Assembly (NCBI GenBank): GCA_031082105.1
Contig: JAVHLO010000112.1
Location: 1 to 9,255 of the forward strand
Direction of reading: 5' to 3'
Origin: Planctomycetota bacterium
Lineage (GTDB): Bacteria > Planctomycetota > MHYJ01 > JACQXL01 > JAVHLO01
Length of the DNA: 9,255 nucleotides
The notes under the pieces: model-generated
What the model saw: only the letters and a program-made list of their open reading frames with translations
The model's database searches: none
What the model was told of the DNA's origin: nothing
Program-made: the position numbers and the translations under genes
Shown here: piece after piece, positions 1 to 6,198 of the stretch
Numbering within the stretch: position 1 is the stretch's first letter
How the letters are laid out: each line of letters begins with the position of its first letter

Positions 1-11
1 CTCGGGGTTGT

Positions 12-38
12 CCGCCTCGGGCGGATCCGCTGAGGCGG
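12..38 (-). terminator. hairpin downstream of xseB, possible terminator
   Basis: Arms CCGCCTC (12-18) and GAGGCGG (32-38) are perfectly complementary, and a GCGG/CCGC pair inside them extends the stem with a small bulge. The hairpin begins about 22 nt past the xseB stop. No T-tract follows on the minus strand, so intrinsic termination is uncertain; it may be only an mRNA 3' stabilising stem. Confidence 0.35.
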
Positions 39-59
39 AAAGGTTTACTTCGCTGACCG

Positions 60-377
60 CTACTCCGCCGGCTCGGAATCGGAAGGCGATGCTGCGCCCC
101 GCGCGGGCCTGCGCCGCTTCGACCGCTCCTGCTCTTCCTTCTCCGTCGTCGCGGTCGTGTCGAACGGCGTCGCGCTGATGTTCCCCTTCTCGTCCTTCAT
201 GAGCAGATCGACCCGCTTCTCCACCCCGCCGAGGATCTCGTAGCACTTCCGGAGCGCGGCGATCCCCGACTCGTACTGGGCGAGTGACTCCTCCAGTCCC
301 AGTTTCCCGGTCTCGAGTTTCTGGATCACCTGTTCCACCTGTTTCAGGCACTCCTCGAATTTCGGTTTCTCAGCCAT
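60..377 (-). CDS. xseB: exodeoxyribonuclease VII small subunit
   Basis: Encodes a 105-residue XseB, the small subunit that binds the XseA large subunit in many copies to form cytoplasmic exonuclease VII, which degrades single-stranded DNA to oligonucleotides in repair and recombination. The N-terminal ~65 residues carry the family pattern: FEECLKQVEQVIQKLETGKL, then the LEESLAQYESGI segment and a second helix ending EKRVDLL, forming the usual helical hairpin. XseB is usually about 80 residues; here there is an extra C-terminal tail that is first basic (SKRRRPAR) and then Ser/Asp/Glu-rich. The ATG at 377 is chosen over the in-frame TTG at 392 because GGAG lies 7 nt before the ATG. The gene starts 23 nt after the permease stop, so the two are probably co-transcribed. 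Identity is firm; the tail's role is unknown. Confidence 0.93.
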   Translation of the reverse strand: MAEKPKFEECLKQVEQVIQKLETGKLGLEESLAQYESGIAALRKCYEILGGVEKRVDLLMKDEKGNISATPFDTTATTEKEEQERSKRRRPARGAASPSDSEPAE

Positions 378-400
378 AGGTAGACTCCACAATCTGATCT

Positions 401-1798
401 TCAGATGTTTTTAAGGGCAAGCGCCGCGACCGCCAGCAGCATCGTGACAAGACCGAGCGGCAGCCCGACCTTGAGCCACTCCCAGAAGGTCACGCGGCCC
501 CGGTTGTTCTTCTCCAGGGCGCCAAGGGCGCAGATGTTCGCGGTCGAGCCGATCATCGTGATGTTCCCGCCGAGACATCCGCCGAAGAGGAGCGCCCACC
601 AGAGCGGGGAAATGTCTATTCCTGCCGAGCCCAGACTGGAAATGACCGGTATGAAGGAAGCAACCACGATAATGTTGTCGAGAAACGCCGAAAGAATGCC
701 TGACGACAAGAGGACCAGCGCGATCAATTGCCACGGACTGTCCCCGGCAAGCCTGACGATGTTGCTGCCCATCTTGCCCGCCACACCGGTATGTCCCAGC
801 GTCTCCGCAAGAATGAAGAGGAAGATAAAGAACAGAAGTGTCGACCAGTCCACCTTGGTCTCGATGTACGTCTGGACCCGCTCCTTCTTCCAGAACATGA
901 TGATGCCGGCGAACACAAGCGGGACGAGAACCAGAAAGGTGTTCTTCTCAAGGCACATGGCGAGCTCAAGCTGGTTGTGGAGCCCGATCAGCGCGAGCGG
1001 CACCACCAGAAACACCACCGCGGCAGGCGACAGACGCGGCGCCTTCGGGATCACCTGGGTAAGATGGAGCTTGATTCTCGCGTCCAGTTCCCGCACTTCC
1101 TTCCTGAACCAGAACGACAGCATCAGCCACGCAACAACCAAGAGGAACAGCATCAACGGAAACGCGTGGAAGATGAAGTCCTCGAAAGTCAGTCCGGCCC
1201 TCAGCCCGATCAATATCCCGATCGGGTTTCCGAGCATGGTTCCGGTGCTCCCAACGTTCGTGCACAGGACGCTCGAGATCACAAAGGGAACCGCCCCCAC
1301 GTTGAGCCGGGAACACAACTGGAAGATGATCGCCAGCATGATCATCATCGAGGTGACTTCGTCCACGACACAAGACAACACCCCGGATAGGATGCACATT
1401 TGAAACATCATCATGCGCCCGCCGACCTTCTTCTGGTGCAGGGCTACGTGCGTCAGCCACGCGAAGAGCCCCATGTCCTCCAGCGCCGCAACGAGGATCA
1501 TCATCCCGACGAGGAAGAGGATGACGTCAAGTGAAGAGTAGGCGACCAGTTCCTTGATGGTCAGCACTCTCGTCAGAAAGAGAACCGAAGCGCTCACGAA
1601 GACGACGGCCAGCCTGATCTCCCAGAAGAGGAGGGTGCCAAGGATGGCCGAGAGAAGCACCGTCGTCGAGACCGTCTGATGAAAGGTGAATCCGACCCTG
1701 CGCAGCAGAAAGCCCACACCAAGCGACAGCGCGATAAGGACGAAGAGCCTAATAGCCAACCGTTTCTCGCCCGGCCTCACGCAAACATCTGGTGTCAT
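401..1798 (-). CDS. ArsB/NhaD/SLC13-type ion transporter superfamily permease
   Basis: A 465-residue inner-membrane protein with about 11-12 hydrophobic segments, beginning after a short basic N-terminus. The two pseudo-symmetric halves of the ion transporter superfamily are visible. The first half has LSCVVDEVTSMMIM (139-152) and NVGSTGTMLGNPIG (181-194). The second has LSAFLDNIIVVASFIPV (369-385) and GGNITMIGSTANICALGA (410-427). These match the SAFLDN and GGN-x-T-x-IG-x-SAN signatures of ArsB, NhaD and P-protein-like carriers; the first copy has Asp-Glu (D146-E147) where Asp-Asn is usual. Such carriers move arsenite, Na+/H+ or di/tricarboxylates and sulfate, and the substrate cannot be read from the sequence. 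Start: ATG at 1798 with AGGAG 8 nt upstream and a CGGCA/TGCCG hairpin (1813-1831) just before that. No arsenic-resistance neighbours are present; it sits between xseA and xseB. Confidence 0.88.
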   Translation of the reverse strand: MTPDVCVRPGEKRLAIRLFVLIALSLGVGFLLRRVGFTFHQTVSTTVLLSAILGTLLFWEIRLAVVFVSASVLFLTRVLTIKELVAYSSLDVILFLVGMMILVAALEDMGLFAWLTHVALHQKKVGGRMMMFQMCILSGVLSCVVDEVTSMMIMLAIIFQLCSRLNVGAVPFVISSVLCTNVGSTGTMLGNPIGILIGLRAGLTFEDFIFHAFPLMLFLLVVAWLMLSFWFRKEVRELDARIKLHLTQVIPKAPRLSPAAVVFLVVPLALIGLHNQLELAMCLEKNTFLVLVPLVFAGIIMFWKKERVQTYIETKVDWSTLLFFIFLFILAETLGHTGVAGKMGSNIVRLAGDSPWQLIALVLLSSGILSAFLDNIIVVASFIPVISSLGSAGIDISPLWWALLFGGCLGGNITMIGSTANICALGALEKNNRGRVTFWEWLKVGLPLGLVTMLLAVAALALKNI

Positions 1799-1843
1799 AG
1801 TAGTAACTCCTGCGGCACGGTACCGCTGCCGAAAGACCGCGGG

Positions 1844-2038
1844 CTAGGGCAAGGAGGAAAGCCAGCGATGGCCGGTGACGACCAGTATCCGCTGCGCGCC
1901 GTTGCTGATGCGCTTGAACACGCCTTCCTTGTTCGCCAACTGGACTGCCGGCACTCCCAGCGCGCCCTGGAAGGTCCTGAGACCCTTTGCGGGCGCGTCG
2001 TCCGAGAGCCTTCTTTGACAATATTGCGAAAGAGTCAA
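1844..2038 (-). CDS. hypothetical small ORF or gene remnant between xseA and the permease
   Basis: An open frame of 64 codons from a TTG at 2038 to TAG at 1844, starting 36 nt after the xseA stop. Not recognised. From about 2008 downward the frame has the composition of a real GC-rich gene: 46 of 54 codons end in G or C, first positions are about 65% GC and second positions about 50%. The first ten codons lack this bias, and no Shine-Dalgarno precedes the TTG. The encoded stretch (for example AKGLRTFQGALGVPAVQLAN and KRISNGAQRILVVTGHRW) resembles folded protein rather than a random frame. The best reading is a 3' remnant of a lost gene or a very small gene with an unclear start. A competing plus-strand frame (1868-2104) is less convincing in codon bias. 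Confidence 0.33.
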   Translation of the reverse strand: MTLSQYCQRRLSDDAPAKGLRTFQGALGVPAVQLANKEGVFKRISNGAQRILVVTGHRWLSSLP

Positions 2039-2061
2039 GACTTTTTCACAGTAGACTGTGA
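2015..2061. promoter_or_regulatory. two adjacent inverted repeats, operator-like
   Basis: A perfect 16-nt palindrome with arms TCACAGT and ACTGTGA around a 2-nt centre lies at 2046-2061. It is followed on the minus strand by a second inverted repeat, TTGAC and GTCAA separated by 14 nt (2015-2038). The tract is notably AT-richer than its surroundings and lies just after the xseA stop, 220-260 nt before the permease start. It could be an operator or promoter region for the permease-xseB unit. Neither strand has a T-run after the stems, which argues against a terminator, and I find no convincing -10 box at the right spacing. Confidence 0.35.
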
Positions 2062-2074
2062 TCCGGTCGAGCGG

Positions 2075-3331
2075 TCATTCCGCGTCGCTGTCTTCGACGA
2101 CTGAGGTTGCGCGCCCCACGTGGAATCTGCTGGTGATTCTGTCTCCCGGTTTCAGGGCCGCCCCGTCGTCCACGATTCGGCCGTCCGAGACTCTGCGGGT
2201 GATGCTGTACCCCCGGGCAAGGACGCCCAAAGGGCTCAAGGCATCGAGCTTTCCCCCAAGGGTCTCAAGTCTGGATCTGCCCTCCGTGATGCTCTTCCGA
2301 ATCAAGTCGCTCAACCGCGCCGACGCGTCGTCGGTCTCCTGCGAACACTGCTGCAGCAGGTCGGCCGTACTGCGCATGGCGTGACTTTCGCGGATCGCGT
2401 CGAGCCTGGACCGCGTCAGCGCCAGCAGTCCGAGCAATCCCCTGCCGAGTCGCGCCTCCAGTTGCGCAAGGTCCGCGGCCAGGTTTGCGCGCACCGGCAC
2501 GACGATGCGGGCCGCATCGGACGGCGTCAGCGCGCGACAGTCCGCCACAAGATCCGAGATGGTCACGTCGGTCTCATGGCCGACCGCGGAGATGACTGGT
2601 ATCTTCGAGCGCGTGATCGCCCGCGCGACGGTCTCTTCGTTGAAACACCACAGGTCTTCGAGGCTGCCGCCTCCGCGTCCTACGATCATGACGTCGATCG
2701 CTTCGACACCGAAGCTCACGGCCGGGGCGGTGTTCAAGTGGTCGATCGCGGCGGATATCTCCTCGGCCGCGCCTGCGCCCTGGACCTTCACTGCGTACAC
2801 AATGATGCGGACCGAGGGAAATTGACGGTCGATGATGTTGAGCATGTCACGGACCGCGGCGCCCGTCGGAGAAGTCACCAGCGCAATGACCCGGGGGATG
2901 AAGGGCAACCGTTTCTTGCGGGATTCGTCGAACAGCCCCTCCTTCTCGAGCCGGTCCTTCAACTGCTCGAAGGCGAGCTGCAGGGCGCCCACACCGCACG
3001 GTTCGAGCCACGTCGCGATGAGCTGGTATTCTCCCTTCGGCTCGTAGACGCTCACACCGGCCGCGACGATCACCTCCTTGCCGTCCTCGAGCGAGAACCG
3101 GAGCGCGCGCGCCTGCGAGGCCCACATCACCACCCGCACCTGCGATGTCGCGTCTTTGAGCGTGAAATAGAGATGGCCCACCTGCGATCTGTAGATGCTC
3201 GAAACCTCGCCGCGCACGAGTACGGAATGGAACCGTTCCTCGAGCGACCGCTTGATCAGCCTCGTCAACTCGGAGACCGTCAGTGGCCTTCTCTCCGCAG
3301 GCCTGGCGTCCGTCGCAATCATCGTGAACAT
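2075..3331 (-). CDS. xseA: exodeoxyribonuclease VII large subunit
   Basis: The 418-residue catalytic subunit of exonuclease VII, which with XseB degrades single-stranded DNA in both directions in the cytoplasm. Residues ~15-110 form the N-terminal OB-fold DNA-binding domain (LTVSELTRLIKRSLEERF, VRGEVSS, GHLYFTLKD). The catalytic domain begins near residue 130 with KRLPFIPRVIALVTSPTGAA and contains the signature VGRGGGSLEDLWCFNEE (217-233) and SAVGHETDVTISDLVADCRA (248-267), followed by TPSDAA. A helical C-terminal part ends with the usual PLGVLARGYSIT (367-378) strand region. The length is slightly below the E. coli protein (456 residues), mainly in the helical part. Start ATG 3331 is provisional, because a second ATG at 3322 is in frame and no ideal ribosome-binding site decides between them. 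xseB is not adjacent but about 1.7 kb downstream, beyond the permease. Confidence 0.95.
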   Translation of the reverse strand: MFTMIATDARPAERRPLTVSELTRLIKRSLEERFHSVLVRGEVSSIYRSQVGHLYFTLKDATSQVRVVMWASQARALRFSLEDGKEVIVAAGVSVYEPKGEYQLIATWLEPCGVGALQLAFEQLKDRLEKEGLFDESRKKRLPFIPRVIALVTSPTGAAVRDMLNIIDRQFPSVRIIVYAVKVQGAGAAEEISAAIDHLNTAPAVSFGVEAIDVMIVGRGGGSLEDLWCFNEETVARAITRSKIPVISAVGHETDVTISDLVADCRALTPSDAARIVVPVRANLAADLAQLEARLGRGLLGLLALTRSRLDAIRESHAMRSTADLLQQCSQETDDASARLSDLIRKSITEGRSRLETLGGKLDALSPLGVLARGYSITRRVSDGRIVDDGAALKPGDRITSRFHVGRATSVVEDSDAE

Positions 3332-3360
3332 CCCAACAGGAACACAGGACGGAACGTACT

Positions 3361-3389
3361 ACTCTACCAAAAGCCGCGGTGCTATGCAA
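3361..3389 (-). promoter_or_regulatory. candidate xseA promoter (minus strand)
   Basis: Read on the minus strand, TTGCAT (3384-3389) and TAGAGT (3361-3366) are separated by 17 nt. That gives a weak sigma70-like promoter whose transcript would start roughly 20 nt before xseA. The -35 match is partial. It overlaps the region upstream of the plus-strand promoter, consistent with a compact divergent control region. Confidence 0.35.
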
Positions 3390-3392
3390 ATC

Positions 3393-3421
3393 TTGACAGC
3401 AAATGGGGGCAATGGTAGTAT
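3393..3421 (+). promoter_or_regulatory. sigma70-like promoter for the HExxH protein gene
   Basis: A perfect -35 hexamer TTGACA (3393-3398) is followed after exactly 17 nt by TAGTAT (3416-3421), which matches 4 of 6 positions of the -10 consensus. Transcription would begin near 3428, leaving a leader of about 110 nt before the start codon at 3537. Confidence 0.65.
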
Positions 3422-3502
3422 CTTGATGCTTTCGGACAAACCGCGCCCAGTCCCGCCACTCCCCGTGTCAAGGATAGGCGGCTGCCGCGCGGTCCCGGTC
3501 AC

Positions 3503-3519
3503 GTCCGCGAATCGCGGAC
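3503..3519 (+). promoter_or_regulatory. leader hairpin just upstream of the ribosome-binding site
   Basis: GTCCGCG (3503-3509) and CGCGGAC (3513-3519) form a perfect 7-bp GC-rich stem with a 3-nt AAT loop. It ends 5 nt before the AGGAG (3525-3529) of the following gene and lies inside the predicted transcript. It could modulate translation initiation or mRNA stability, or be a protein-binding palindrome in DNA. Confidence 0.45.
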
Positions 3520-3536
3520 AAGTTAGGAGTCCGGTC

Positions 3537-5099
3537 ATGTTCTTGCGGTGCAGATTGGTCCTGGTCGCGGTGCTCGCCGGCCTTGCCCTTCTCCTGGGCG
3601 GCACGATGTACCGGTATTCGCTGGCTGGCGAGAACGACGAATCTCCCGCCAAGGATGAAGGAAAGAAAGACGATACCACTGCGGACGAGTCGACTCAGCC
3701 CGAAGAGGAGCTTCCGCAGGCGGAGATAGACGAATGCAAGAAGGGCGCGCAAAAGACGCGCAAGCTGGAGTTCAAGACCGACGTCAAGATCGGCCTCCAG
3801 GACCGCGAGACGTTGAAGAAGAAGATGGAGCAGGACTTCTTCGAGGAGACCCCTCCGGAGCGGATGGATGAAGTGCAGAAGACGCTCCGCAAGTTCGGGC
3901 TGATCCCGAAGGATTTCGACCTCGGCAAGTTCCTCGTTGACCTCCTCACAGAGCAGATCGGCGGCTTCTACGACCCGGAGAGTAAAGAGCTCTACATCAT
4001 GAAGGGCAGCGACAAGGAAGATGAGAGCGGAACAGAGGCGGCCATGCTCAAGATGCTCGGCGTGTCGAACCGCAAGATCGTCCTCGTCCATGAGCTCACG
4101 CACTCCCTCCAGGACCAGCACTATGACCTGCTCACGATGCCCAGGTCCGATCCCGACATCGAGGACCACAACGACGACACCGTCTCGGCGGTCCAGGCGC
4201 TGTTCGAGGGGGAGGCCACGTACGTCATGTACGAATGGATGTATGGGAAGATGGGCACCAGCCTCGATTCCATACCGGACATCGGCAAGGAGATGGAGAA
4301 AGGGATGCGGGACGAGATGGGCAACAAGACCGGCGATCTGATGAGCAAGGCGCCGGCGTTCATTCGCGAGTCGCTCCTCTTCCCGTACATCAAGGGACTC
4401 ATCTGGTTCATCGGCCTGAAGAAACACGGCGGCTGGGAGGCGGTCAACAAGGCCTATGCGGACCTGCCCGCGTCGACGGAGCAGATTCTTCATCCGAAGA
4501 AGTACTACGGCGAAGAGCGCGACAATCCCACGATCCTGACGACCCCCAAGCTCGATGAGCTGGTCGGCACGGATTGGAAAGAGCTCGACGACAACGTGGT
4601 CGGGCAGTTCGCGCTCGACATCGTGATGCACGAGTTCTTCGAGACGAGCGCGAGGATACGCAACGTCGCGAAAGGCTGGGACGGCGACAACTACCGCATT
4701 TTTGACAACCCCAAGGCCGGCAGGGTCCTGCTCGTTTGGCTCACCACCTGGGATACGGAGAAGGATGCGGGGCAGTTCTTCGAAGTGTACGGCGAGCTGA
4801 TCCCCAAGAAGTACAAGGACGCCAAATCCGCGAAATCCGATGAGAAACTCAAGGTCTGGATGACCCTCGAAGACATGGTCTCCATCGAGATCCGCGGGAC
4901 TGATGTCCTCGTGGTGGAGAGCGCGCCCGAGGGGCTGCTCGACAAGATCACATCCCTGGTCTGGGAAAAGACCACGAAGGAAGAGATGAAGGAAGTCAAG
5001 CGTATGCCTCCGCCGAAGAAGAAAGACAAGAAGGATGACACGAAGAAGGAAGACGACACGAAGACGGAAAACGACAACGATGAGGAGGAAGAGGAGTAG
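3537..5099 (+). CDS. exported or membrane-anchored HExxH putative metallopeptidase
   Basis: A 520-residue protein. The N-terminus (MFLRCRLVLVAVLAGLALLL) is a basic-then-hydrophobic Sec signal or anchor; a possible cleavage site follows SLA near residue 30, and no lipobox Cys is present. Residues ~31-60 are acidic and low-complexity. The core carries VHELTHSLQDQHYDL with zinc-binding HELTH at 185-189. Downstream FEGEAT (223-228) offers Glu224 or Glu226 as a third ligand, as in gluzincin peptidases. Further motifs are VVGQFALDIVMHE (354-366) and GWDGDNYRIFD (380-390), resembling a family of uncharacterised bacterial and archaeal proteins with HExxHALQDQHFD and GWGGDRY patterns. The tail (~490-520) is Lys/Asp/Glu-rich and disordered. 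ATG 3537 is chosen because AGGAG lies 7 nt upstream and the signal sequence starts there; the open frame reaches further upstream but without a start context. Peptidase activity is inferred from the motif only. Confidence 0.85.
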   Translation: MFLRCRLVLVAVLAGLALLLGGTMYRYSLAGENDESPAKDEGKKDDTTADESTQPEEELPQAEIDECKKGAQKTRKLEFKTDVKIGLQDRETLKKKMEQDFFEETPPERMDEVQKTLRKFGLIPKDFDLGKFLVDLLTEQIGGFYDPESKELYIMKGSDKEDESGTEAAMLKMLGVSNRKIVLVHELTHSLQDQHYDLLTMPRSDPDIEDHNDDTVSAVQALFEGEATYVMYEWMYGKMGTSLDSIPDIGKEMEKGMRDEMGNKTGDLMSKAPAFIRESLLFPYIKGLIWFIGLKKHGGWEAVNKAYADLPASTEQILHPKKYYGEERDNPTILTTPKLDELVGTDWKELDDNVVGQFALDIVMHEFFETSARIRNVAKGWDGDNYRIFDNPKAGRVLLVWLTTWDTEKDAGQFFEVYGELIPKKYKDAKSAKSDEKLKVWMTLEDMVSIEIRGTDVLVVESAPEGLLDKITSLVWEKTTKEEMKEVKRMPPPKKKDKKDDTKKEDDTKTENDNDEEEEE

Positions 5100-5109
5100 A
5101 CGGCGGGCG

Positions 5110-5221
5110 CGCGGCGGCAATGGCGCCGCGACACGGGACCGCGAGTCCCCCTTAGCAAAGGGGCCCCGACTGCGGTCGGGATCGCGGCTGCGGCCTCGAG
5201 ATTCAGGGGGTTGTTTCAGCC
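5110..5221 (+). repeat. hairpin cluster, probable dispersed intergenic repeat remnant
   Basis: The gap between the HExxH gene and the ABC ATPase gene is packed with stems: CGCGGCG/CGCCGCG (5110-5116 with 5124-5130), GGGAC/GTCCC (5135-5139 with 5145-5149), CCCCTT/AAGGGG (5148-5153 with 5158-5163) and CCCGAC/GTCGGG (5165-5170 with 5175-5180). The tract ends with AGGGGGTTGTTTCAGCC (5205-5221). The CCCCTT-AAGGGG core plus a GGGGGTTGTT tail resembles a dispersed intergenic repeat I recall from many uncultured-bacterial genomes. The first stem could also limit transcription read-through, although no T-tract follows it. Confidence 0.5.
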
Positions 5222-5224
5222 AAC

Positions 5225-6169
5225 ATGACCGGCACGGACGACCAAATTGTCCTGCGCACGGAGGGGCTCACGAAGCGGTTTGGCCGCCTGACGGCGGTGG
5301 ACTCGCTCAGTCTCGAGGTACGCCGGGGCGACATATTCGGTTTCCTCGGCCTCAACGGCGCGGGCAAGACCACGACAATCCGGCTGATCCTCCGCCTCCT
5401 GCGACCCACCGCGGGAAAGATATGGCTCCTCGGCCGGGAACTACACGGCAACTACCTCGCCGCGATGCGCAAGATCGGCGCGCTCGTCGAGGTGCCCGCC
5501 TTCTACCCCTACCTGTCCGGACGGAAAAACCTGCAGGTGCTGGGCCTGATGTCCGGCGGAGTGAGCGGGAAGCGGATCGACGAGATGCTGGGCCTCGTCG
5601 GCTTGGCTGGCCGCGGTCACGACAAGGTGCGCACGTACTCGCAGGGGATGCGCCAGCGGCTCGGCATCGGCCAGGCGCTCCTGGCGCATCCGGAGTTCGT
5701 CATCCTGGACGAGCCGACGAGCAACCTCGATCCGCAGGGGATAATCGACGTGCGCGCGATCGTGCGCGCGATGCACGACAAGGACGGCGTGACGTTCTTC
5801 ATCTCGAGCCACCAGTTGCACGAGGTGGAGCAGTTGTGCAACCGCGTTGCCGTCATCCGCGAAGGTTCGCTTGTCGCGGAGGGCAACGTATCGGACATCC
5901 TGCACGACCCGGCGGGGCAGCTTGAGATCGTCGCGACGCCCGCGCACAAAGCGCTTGCGCTGCTGAAGGAGAAGGCGGGGAGCGACCCGGCATTCTGCGG
6001 GGCGCCGGACCAGACGCCCGACGGCACGATCCGGGTTCACACCTCGCCCGCGCGGGTAGCGGAGATAAATTCACTCCTCGTTTCCAACGGCATCCAGGTC
6101 TCCCGGCTCTCTCCCAAGAAGATGTCGCTCGAAGAGTACTTCATCGAGGCTTCGCTGAGGAAGCGGTAG
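5225..6169 (+). CDS. ABC transporter ATP-binding protein, BcrA/LanF-like
   Basis: A 314-residue cytoplasmic ATPase of an ABC exporter, of the bacitracin/lantibiotic-immunity and DrrA type that pairs with ABC-2 membrane proteins. Motifs in order: Walker A GLNGAGKTT (42-50), GALVEVPAFYPYLSGRKNL (85-103), ABC signature YSQGMRQRLGIGQALL (138-153), Walker B FVILDEPTSNLDP (158-170) and H-loop SSHQLHEVEQLC (194-205). In the second motif the usual Q-loop Gln is replaced by Glu89, the E-loop known from LanF-type ATPases. The C-terminal ~90 residues end in SLEEYFIEAS, usual for this subfamily. The catalytic residues look intact. ATG 5225 fits the family N-terminus, but the nearest purine run (GGGGG, 5206-5210) is 14 nt away, so the ribosome-binding site is poor. 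No ABC-2 permease gene follows or precedes it in the window, so its partner must be encoded elsewhere. Substrate unknown. Confidence 0.93.
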   Translation: MTGTDDQIVLRTEGLTKRFGRLTAVDSLSLEVRRGDIFGFLGLNGAGKTTTIRLILRLLRPTAGKIWLLGRELHGNYLAAMRKIGALVEVPAFYPYLSGRKNLQVLGLMSGGVSGKRIDEMLGLVGLAGRGHDKVRTYSQGMRQRLGIGQALLAHPEFVILDEPTSNLDPQGIIDVRAIVRAMHDKDGVTFFISSHQLHEVEQLCNRVAVIREGSLVAEGNVSDILHDPAGQLEIVATPAHKALALLKEKAGSDPAFCGAPDQTPDGTIRVHTSPARVAEINSLLVSNGIQVSRLSPKKMSLEEYFIEASLRKR

Positions 6170-6171
6170 GC

Positions 6172-6198
6172 GGCTGAGCGAAACAACCAGCCCCGACC
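6172..6198. repeat. inverted copy of the sequence preceding the ATPase gene
   Basis: GGCTGAGCGAAACAACC (6172-6188) immediately follows the ATPase stop codon. It is the reverse complement of GGTTGTTTCAGCC (5209-5221), which sits just before the ATPase start codon, with a 4-nt insertion. GAAACAACC alone is a 9/9 match, and a C-rich stretch follows in place of the upstream G-run. The pair brackets the ATPase gene. It may be two ends of dispersed repeats in opposite orientation, or a chance resemblance. Confidence 0.35.

Noticed and set aside
405..1403. Long plus-strand open frames opposite the permease gene
   Set aside because: They are antisense to a clear transmembrane protein, rich in Arg/Ser/His with no domain sense, and arise from GC-rich codon bias.
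2120..3418. 432-codon plus-strand open frame opposite xseA
   Set aside because: It mirrors the full xseA gene, is Arg/His/Asp-rich low-sense protein, and has no ribosome-binding site; xseA motifs on the other strand are unmistakable.
3195..3536. Upstream extension of the HExxH frame into the xseA 5' end
   Set aside because: The extension would overlap xseA antisense and include the promoter; AGGAG and the signal peptide place the start at 3537.
3468..5120. 550-codon minus-strand open frame opposite the HExxH gene
   Set aside because: Its Leu/Val/Glu/Arg-rich translation is the mirror of the charged plus-strand protein; the plus frame has a signal peptide, promoter, ribosome-binding site and HExxH motif.
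5110..5180. Intrinsic terminator for the HExxH gene
   Set aside because: Several stems are present but none is followed by a T-run on the plus strand; a dispersed-repeat origin fits better.
5035..5925. 296-codon plus-strand frame overlapping the ABC ATPase
   Set aside because: An out-of-frame Arg/Pro/Gly-rich shadow; the true frame carries all ABC motifs.
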